The notes beneath the pieces are model-generated. The model saw only the letters and a program-made list of their open reading frames with translations. It had not been told where the DNA came from and ran no database searches. From NCBI RefSeq assembly GCF_019805165.1, contig NZ_RWIJ01000012.1:1-64000 (forward strand): 64,000 bases of DNA, written 5' to 3'. This stretch comes from Azospirillum sp. 412522 (GTDB lineage Bacteria > Pseudomonadota > Alphaproteobacteria > Azospirillales > Azospirillaceae). Of the stretch, positions 59,172 to 64,000 are shown one piece after another. Both the position numbers and the translations under genes were made by a program. How positions within the stretch are numbered: the first letter of the stretch is position 1; every line of letters starts with the position of its first letter.

Positions 59172-60302
59172 CTACTTCTTCCCCCGCGCCCCTTCCCGCG
59201 CCCGCGCCGCCGTCTCCCGCTTCAGCCTTTCGCGCAGGAAGGCCAGCACGGCGGCCTCCTCGCCGCTCAGGCCCGCCAGATCGTCGCGAAGCTCCGCCTC
59301 GACCTCGCGCTTCAGCGAGTCCAGCAGGCCGCCCTCCAGATAGGCATCCAGCACTTCCGGGTGGACATAGCTCTTGCGGCAGACGCTGGGGGTGTTGCCC
59401 AGGCGGGTGGCGACCTGTTCGATGGCGCGGGTGACGTTGCGCTTGGCGGCGCTGGCGCTGTCGAAGCTCTCGAACTCCCTGAGCGCCATGGCGGCCAGCA
59501 CGGTGCCGGCCCAGGTGCGGAAGTCCTTGGCGGTGAAGTCGGCGCCGGTCGCATCGCGCAGATAGGCGTTCACGTCGCCCGACGTCACGGCGTGGCGCTG
59601 GCCGTCGCGGTCGAGATACTGGAACAGCTCGTCGCCGGGCACGTCCCGGCAGGCGGCGACGACGCGGGCCAGACGCCGGTCCTTCAGCGCGACGTTCCAT
59701 TCCTTGCCCGACTTGCCCTTGAAGGAGAAGCGGACCTCCGACCCCTCGATCTCGGTATGGTCGTCGCGCAGCGTGGTCAGGCCGTAGCTCTGGTTCTCGC
59801 GGGCATAGCTCTCGTTGCCGACGCGGATCAGCGTGGTTTCCAGCAGCCGCACCACCGCGGCCAGCACCTTCTCGCGCGGCAGGCCGCGCCGGCCGAGGTC
59901 GGCGTTCACCCGCTCGCGCAGGAGCGGCAGGGCGCGGCAGAAATCCAGCATGCGGCCGAACTTGGTGCCCTCCCGCAGTTCGGTCCAGCGGCGATGGTAG
60001 CGGTACTGCTTGCGCCCCTTGGCGTCGCGGCCGGTCGCCTGGAGATGGCCGTCGGGATCGGGGCAGATCCAGACGTCGCGGTAGGCCGGCGGGATCGCAA
60101 GCTTGCGGATGCGGTCCAGCGTGTCTTCCTCCGTCACCTGCGCGCCGTCGGGCCAGAGGAAGCGGAAGCCTTTGCCGTAGCGTCGTCGCCGGATGCCCGG
60201 CATCTCGTCGGAGCTGTAGGTCAGCCCGGCGCAGGCCGCCTCCTGTTCGGGAGAGGGGCAGTCCGCGGGAGCCGCATCGGGCGGGGGGAGGATGGTGTCC
60301 AT
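59172..60302 (-). CDS. DNA topoisomerase IB
   Basis: A 376-aa bacterial type IB topoisomerase of the poxvirus-like family, which relaxes both signs of supercoils through a 3'-phosphotyrosine. The nucleophile is probably Y312 in CRKSYVHPE. Other active-site residues are R160 in TLIRVGNESYA, a Lys in the FSFKGKSGKEW loop and R262 in KDFRTWAGT. The N-terminal DNA-clamp domain has RKLAIPPAYRDVWICP. It is convergent with the SpoIIE gene and divergent from the small gene at 60420. Confidence 0.93.
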   Translation of the reverse strand: MDTILPPPDAAPADCPSPEQEAACAGLTYSSDEMPGIRRRRYGKGFRFLWPDGAQVTEEDTLDRIRKLAIPPAYRDVWICPDPDGHLQATGRDAKGRKQYRYHRRWTELREGTKFGRMLDFCRALPLLRERVNADLGRRGLPREKVLAAVVRLLETTLIRVGNESYARENQSYGLTTLRDDHTEIEGSEVRFSFKGKSGKEWNVALKDRRLARVVAACRDVPGDELFQYLDRDGQRHAVTSGDVNAYLRDATGADFTAKDFRTWAGTVLAAMALREFESFDSASAAKRNVTRAIEQVATRLGNTPSVCRKSYVHPEVLDAYLEGGLLDSLKREVEAELRDDLAGLSGEEAAVLAFLRERLKRETAARAREGARGKK

Positions 60303-60419
60303 ACGGTCCTCAACGGCCGGCGCGGGGTTTGGTTGCCGCTACTTCCTTCGGAGAGGGTTTCTTCGCAGTTGCAAAAACCCTATCCTTGAGTCGCCAGAAC
60401 CCGATTGGAGCGCCTGACC

Positions 60420-60761
60420 ATGGACCGCAAGCCGGACGAGACGATTCTGACCGCCCATCTGCCGAACCTGGAAATCCAGATCCGCCACCGCGAGGCCGGG
60501 GAGGAGGGGGCGGAGGTGATCGCCATCCAGTTCCGCGCCACACCGTCCTTCGACGCGGTCGCCGGCCTGCTGGCTCCCGCCCTGATGAACCCGCTGCTGC
60601 TCGCCGGTCCCGGTTTCGGGGCGGTCGGCGGACAGCGTGGAACGAACCCGATGGCGTCGGCCGCCGGCATGGCCGAGATGTGGATGGCGCCGATGCGGCT
60701 GTGGGGCGAGATGGTCCGGCAGGCCTGGGCGCCCTGGATCCAGATGGGGCAGCGCCGCTAA
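60420..60761 (+). CDS. Hypothetical protein, 113 aa, Trp/Met-rich C-terminus
   Basis: Not recognised. The first half is a beta-rich stretch (LEIQIRHREAGEEGAEVIAI). A hydrophobic middle (VAGLLAPALMNPLLLAGPG) and an amphipathic Trp/Met-rich end (MWMAPMRLWGEMVRQAWAPW) could dock on a membrane or lipid surface; the end faintly recalls polyester-granule proteins, a weak guess. ATG 60420 has GGAG upstream at a long spacing. It is convergent with hemF, with ends one base apart. Confidence 0.6.
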   Translation: MDRKPDETILTAHLPNLEIQIRHREAGEEGAEVIAIQFRATPSFDAVAGLLAPALMNPLLLAGPGFGAVGGQRGTNPMASAAGMAEMWMAPMRLWGEMVRQAWAPWIQMGQRR

Positions 60762-60762
60762 G

Positions 60763-61650
60763 TCAGGGCCACTTCACTTCCGGCGGCAGGCTCATCAGGA
60801 TCGCCTCGGTGTTGCCGCCGGTCTTCAGACCGAAGGTGGTGCCGCGGTCGTAGAGCAGGTTGAACTCCACATACCGGCCGCGGCGGATCAGCTGGTGCTC
60901 GCGCTGTTCGGCGGTCCAGGGCCGGTTCATGTGCCGGCGGACCAGGGCGGCGTAGCTGTCGAGGAAGGCGGTGCCGACGTCGCGGGTGAAGGCGAAATCC
61001 GCCTCCCAGTCCCCCGAATCGAGCTGGTCGTAGAAGATGCCGCCGACGCCGCGCGCCTCGCCCCGGTGGGGCAGGTAGAAGTAGCGGTCGCACCACTCCT
61101 TGTAGCGCTGGTAATAGTCCGGGTCGTGGCGGTCGCAGGCGGCCTTGAGGCCGGCGTGGAAGTCGGCGGTGTCCCGCTCGTCCTCCATCATCGGCGTCAG
61201 GTCGGCGCCGCCGCCGAACCAGCCCTTCGTCGTCACGATGTGGCGCGTGTTCATGTGCGTCGCCGGCACCAGCGGCGAGCGCATGTGCGCCACCAGACTG
61301 ATGCCCGCCGCCCAGAACGCGCCCGTTTCCGCCGCGCCGGGGATGCTGGCGCGGAATTCCGGGCTGAAAATGCCGTGGACGGTCGAGATGTTGACGCCGA
61401 CCTTCTCGAACACCCGGCCCTTCATCACCGACATGATGCCGCCGCCGCCCTCGCCGCCGCCGTGATCCGGACGATTCCAGCTCCTGCGCTCGAACCGGCC
61501 GGGGGGCAGGTCGGCGTGGGTGCCGGTCAGCTCGTCCTCCAGCGTCTCGAAGGCGGCGCAGATGCGGTCGCGCAGCTCCTGGAACCAGGCGGCGGCGCGG
61601 GCCTTGCGGTCTTCGATGAGGCTGGGGGGGGCGGCGGGGGCGGCAGTCAT
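60763..61650 (-). CDS. hemF: Oxygen-dependent coproporphyrinogen III oxidase
   Basis: The 295-aa cytoplasmic enzyme of haem synthesis uses O2 to decarboxylate coproporphyrinogen III. Visible motifs are HMNTRHIV-like [39 protein letters not shown], and the signature [20 protein letters not shown] at the end. Length is normal. The start overlaps the trmL stop by ATGA, so the two genes are cotranscribed. Confidence 0.96.
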   Translation of the reverse strand: MTAAPAAPPSLIEDRKARAAAWFQELRDRICAAFETLEDELTGTHADLPPGRFERRSWNRPDHGGGEGGGGIMSVMKGRVFEKVGVNISTVHGIFSPEFRASIPGAAETGAFWAAGISLVAHMRSPLVPATHMNTRHIVTTKGWFGGGADLTPMMEDERDTADFHAGLKAACDRHDPDYYQRYKEWCDRYFYLPHRGEARGVGGIFYDQLDSGDWEADFAFTRDVGTAFLDSYAALVRRHMNRPWTAEQREHQLIRRGRYVEFNLLYDRGTTFGLKTGGNTEAILMSLPPEVKWP

Positions 61651-62183
61651 GGCGTTTCCGGCTGTGCGGGAGCTGTAGCATGGAACGCGGCAGTCTGCCG
61701 CCCATCCAACGCGGCAGTCTGCCGCAAGGCCTCACCCAACACCATCGCCGCGCTGACCGCAACGTTCAAGGACCGGGCGGGCGGCACCATCGGGATCACC
61801 AGACGGGCGTCGGCGGCGTCGTGGACCTCGTCGGGCACGCCGGCGCTCTCCCGGCCGACCAGGATGCGGTCGCCGGGGGCGAATCGGAAGTCGGTGTAGG
61901 GGATCGCCGCCCGCGTCGTCAGCAGCACCAGCCGCCCCGCCTGCGGCGCGGCGCGGTACGCGGACCACGAGCTGTGCCGGACCCAGTCGAGATGGTCGAG
62001 ATAGTCCATCCCGGCCCGGCGCAACCGCCGGTCATCCAGCACGAATCCGCAGGGCTCGATCAGGTCGAGCGCCACGCCCAGCCCCGCTGCGAGTCGCATC
62101 AGGGTTCCGGCGTTCTGTGGAATGTCGGGTTCGAACAGCACAAGGCGCAACGTGGGCCTTGCCTCGAAGTGTTTGTTTTGCAT
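61647..62183 (-). CDS. trmL: tRNA (cytidine/uridine-34 2'-O)-methyltransferase TrmL
   Basis: A 178-aa SPOUT-fold (SpoU class) methyltransferase for wobble base 34 of leucine tRNAs. Marks: [20 protein letters not shown] at the N-terminus, [19 protein letters not shown] and the SAM-knot end [20 protein letters not shown] 62183 fits the family N-terminus; a longer TTG frame upstream looks non-coding. The C-terminal 20 residues are an extension with a duplicated RQTAA(L/F) unit. Overlaps hemF by 4 bp. Confidence 0.93.
   Translation of the reverse strand: MQNKHFEARPTLRLVLFEPDIPQNAGTLMRLAAGLGVALDLIEPCGFVLDDRRLRRAGMDYLDHLDWVRHSSWSAYRAAPQAGRLVLLTTRAAIPYTDFRFAPGDRILVGRESAGVPDEVHDAADARLVIPMVPPARSLNVAVSAAMVLGEALRQTAALDGRQTAAFHATAPAQPETP
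61684..61725. repeat. 18-bp direct repeat inside the trmL 3' end
   Basis: AACGCGGCAGTCTGCCGC occurs twice (61684-61701 and 61708-61725), giving a 24-bp period. Each copy holds a palindrome (GCGGCAG-T-CTGCCGC). On the coding strand it encodes two RQTAA units in the non-conserved tail, indicating a recent slippage duplication. Confidence 0.85.
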
Positions 62184-62422
62184 ACAAATGTTCTTGCCCT
62201 TCGCACACGCGACAAATTGTCTCCCGGCCAAGGACTTTCCAAGATGCCGACGCGACGGTATACCGCAGGTCTGAAGCTGGAGATACCCACTCCGGACGGA
62301 CGCGGCGTGCCTGGGGGTTTTCCTTCCGGCGGGCGGGCTCGCCGTGTCATGCAGTAATTAGGTCCATCGGTCGTCCGGCGCGGGCAAAGGGCGTCGGGCA
62401 TGCCTTGAGGAGAAACAGGCTT

Positions 62423-62992
62423 ATGGCTCAGACCACGCATCCGCCCGGGACGGGTGGCCACGCGGCCTCCGGCGGCGAGGGGGGTTCCCGCCGCGATTTT
62501 CTGTATCTTGCCACCGGTGCGGTCGGCGTCGTCGGGGCGGCCTCGGCGGCCTGGCCCTTCATCGACAGCCTGAACCCGGCGGCCGACACCCTGGCGCTTG
62601 CCTCCATCGACGTCGATCTGGCCCCCGTGGCCGTCGGTCAGGCGATCACGGTCACCTGGCGCGGAAAGCCTGTCTTTGTCCGCCACCGCACCGCCGAGGA
62701 GATCGAATCCGCCAAGACGGTCAATCTGGGCGACCTGCGCGATCCGGTCGCCGACGATGCCCGCGTGAAGAAGCCGGAATGGCTGATCGTCATCGGCATC
62801 TGCACGCATCTGGGCTGCGTGCCGCTCGGGCAGAAGGTCACCGATCCGCGCGGCGACTATGGCGGGTGGTTCTGCCCCTGCCACGGCTCGCACTACGACA
62901 CCGCTGGGCGCATCCGCAAGGGCCCGGCCCCCGCCAACCTTGTCCTTCCGACGTACGCCTTCACCGGCGATACCAAGATCCGGCTCGGTTAA
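62423..62992 (+). CDS. petA: Ubiquinol-cytochrome c reductase Rieske iron-sulfur subunit
   Basis: 189 aa. A twin-arginine signal-anchor ([20 protein letters not shown]) inserts it in the inner membrane with the cluster domain outside. The [2Fe-2S] ligands are C127-T-H129-LGC132 (with C132) and C151-P-C153-H154, the standard CTHLGC and CPCHGS boxes; C132 and C153 form the structural disulfide. It passes electrons from ubiquinol to cytochrome c1. ATG 62423 is preceded by GAGGAG. petB follows after 30 bp; petC is expected beyond the window. Confidence 0.97.
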   Translation: MAQTTHPPGTGGHAASGGEGGSRRDFLYLATGAVGVVGAASAAWPFIDSLNPAADTLALASIDVDLAPVAVGQAITVTWRGKPVFVRHRTAEEIESAKTVNLGDLRDPVADDARVKKPEWLIVIGICTHLGCVPLGQKVTDPRGDYGGWFCPCHGSHYDTAGRIRKGPAPANLVLPTYAFTGDTKIRLG

Positions 62993-63022
62993 CGCGGCCC
63001 AACGGTTCTGGAGACCCCCGAG

Positions 63023-64000
63023 ATGGCTCAGGTTCAAGCCACCAAGTTCAAGAATCCGGTCGTGAACTGGATCGACAGCCGCCTGCCGATCTTCACGATG
63101 CTGGATCACGAGTACAACCACTACCCGATGCCGCGGAACGTCAACTATCTGTGGGCGTTCGGTGCCATCGCCGGCATCATGCTGGTCATCATGATCGCCA
63201 CCGGCCTGTTCCTGGCGATGCAGTACTCGTCGCACACCTCGCTGGCCTTCGATTCGGTCGAGCGCATCATGCGCGACGTGAATTACGGCTGGCTGATCCG
63301 CTACGTGCACGCCAACGGCGCGTCGATGTTCTTCATCGCCGTCTACATCCACATGTTCCGCGGGCTCTATTACGGCTCCTACAAGGCCCCGCGCGAGGTC
63401 CTGTGGATCCTGGGCGTCCTCATCTTCCTCGTCATGATGGGCACCGCCTTCATGGGCTACGTGCTGCCCTGGGGCCAGATGAGCTTCTGGGGCGCCACCG
63501 TCATCACCAACCTGTTCTCGGCCTTCCCGATCGTCGGCGACCCCATCGTCACGCTGCTGTGGGGTGGCTTCTCGGTCGACAACCCGACGCTGAACCGCTT
63601 CTTCGCGCTGCATTTCCTGCTGCCCTTCGTCCTGCTGGGCCTGGTGATCCTGCACACGGCGGCGCTGCATGTCTGCGGGTCCAACAACCCGCTCGGCATC
63701 GACCCCAAGGGTCCGCAGGACACCGTCCCGTTCAACCCCTACGTCACGGTCAAGGACGGCTTCGCCGTGGTGATCTTCCTGATCATCTTCGCGGCGTTCG
63801 TGTTCTTCATGCCGAACTACATGGGCCATCCGGACAACTACATCCCGGCCAACCCGCTGGTGACCCCGGCGCACATCGTGCCGGAATGGTACTTCCTGCC
63901 CTTCTACGCCATGCTGCGCGCGATCCCGGACAAGCTGGGCGGCGTGCTGGCGATGTTCGGCTCGATCGTGCTGCTGTTCTTCCTGCCGTGGCTCGACCGC
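63023..64000 (+). CDS. petB: Cytochrome b subunit of the bc1 complex (partial, runs off the right edge)
   Basis: The first 326 codons of cytochrome b. Haem-ligand His pairs sit at H96/H110 and H197/H211 on helices B and D. The Qo-site PEWY motif appears in [16 protein letters not shown]. Several hydrophobic helices are visible, beginning [20 protein letters not shown]. With the Rieske protein it forms the quinol-oxidising core of the respiratory chain. GGAG-like GGAGACCCCCGAG precedes ATG 63023. The C-terminal helices are outside the window. Confidence 0.97.
   Translation, partial: MAQVQATKFKNPVVNWIDSRLPIFTMLDHEYNHYPMPRNVNYLWAFGAIAGIMLVIMIATGLFLAMQYSSHTSLAFDSVERIMRDVNYGWLIRYVHANGASMFFIAVYIHMFRGLYYGSYKAPREVLWILGVLIFLVMMGTAFMGYVLPWGQMSFWGATVITNLFSAFPIVGDPIVTLLWGGFSVDNPTLNRFFALHFLLPFVLLGLVILHTAALHVCGSNNPLGIDPKGPQDTVPFNPYVTVKDGFAVVIFLIIFAAFVFFMPNYMGHPDNYIPANPLVTPAHIVPEWYFLPFYAMLRAIPDKLGGVLAMFGSIVLLFFLPWLDR

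Noticed and set aside
56854-59700. A long reverse-strand frame antisense to the SpoIIE-type phosphatase and part of topoisomerase IB
   Set aside because: The forward SpoIIE protein and reverse topoisomerase show clear motifs; this frame has no recognisable domain and skewed composition. Only its last 124 codons (56479-56853) look like a gene.

Overview
The window is very GC-rich, densely coded DNA. Short intergenic gaps, many 4-bp ATGA start/stop overlaps and the gene content point to an alphaproteobacterium of the Rhodospirillales, most likely Azospirillum or a close relative. That content includes an alphaproteobacterial FlaF, HWE/HisKA_2-type histidine kinases, a BcsABZ cellulose operon and a Rieske/cytochrome b operon. 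The genus is an inference. I see no tRNA, rRNA, CRISPR array, insertion sequence or prophage, so this looks like chromosome or chromid backbone with accessory patches.

Layout. 0-5.7 kb: a partial TPR gene, lptF with a family-9 glycosyltransferase, a lone flaF, and glutamine-dependent NAD synthetase. 6-13.6 kb: a sensory block made of a CheB-CheR-PAS fusion, a hybrid histidine kinase, a CHASE3-type kinase and a single-domain response regulator. No chemoreceptor gene is present. 13.6-16 kb: nitroreductase, OsmC-like protein and an AEC transporter, with a dispersed inverted repeat. 16.3-24.7 kb: a cellulose operon (bcsA, bcsB, bcsZ, a TPR protein without the BcsC barrel, and a lipoprotein), all but the A/B and TPR/lipoprotein junctions overlapping. 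24.8-38 kb: a TPR/glycosyltransferase-like protein, an indolepyruvate oxidoreductase, a GMC oxidoreductase, a LysR/DsbA-like pair, a metallo-beta-lactamase-fold protein with a degraded metal motif, a drug/metabolite exporter and a CPA1 antiporter with a cNMP domain. 38-45.6 kb: LysR, clpB, an SDR, pabB-pabC, and a GyrI-like gene that appears frameshifted at its 5' end.

45.6-52.7 kb is the most unusual part. Two exported caspase-like (peptidase C14) proteins flank a glycine-zipper lipoprotein, followed by a DUF4384-like exported protein. One caspase carries an EF-hand-like loop and a C-terminal DUF4384-like region; the other is fused to a WD40-type propeller. This looks like an uncharacterised envelope-located caspase module and is my main candidate for a new system.

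52.8-64 kb: a small hypothetical gene, a LysR-wrbA-glutathionyl-hydroquinone-reductase quinone-defence unit with a visible operator dyad, two small exported proteins, a SpoIIE-type phosphatase lacking one expected metal ligand, topoisomerase IB, a small hypothetical gene, trmL-hemF, and petA-petB, the last running off the window end.

Functional links. The sensory block lies directly upstream of the cellulose genes. BcsA keeps its c-di-GMP-binding PilZ motif, so cellulose output should answer to c-di-GMP made elsewhere, since no GGDEF or EAL gene is visible here. Start codons were chosen from ribosome-binding sites, signal peptides and family N-termini; alternatives are noted where they matter.
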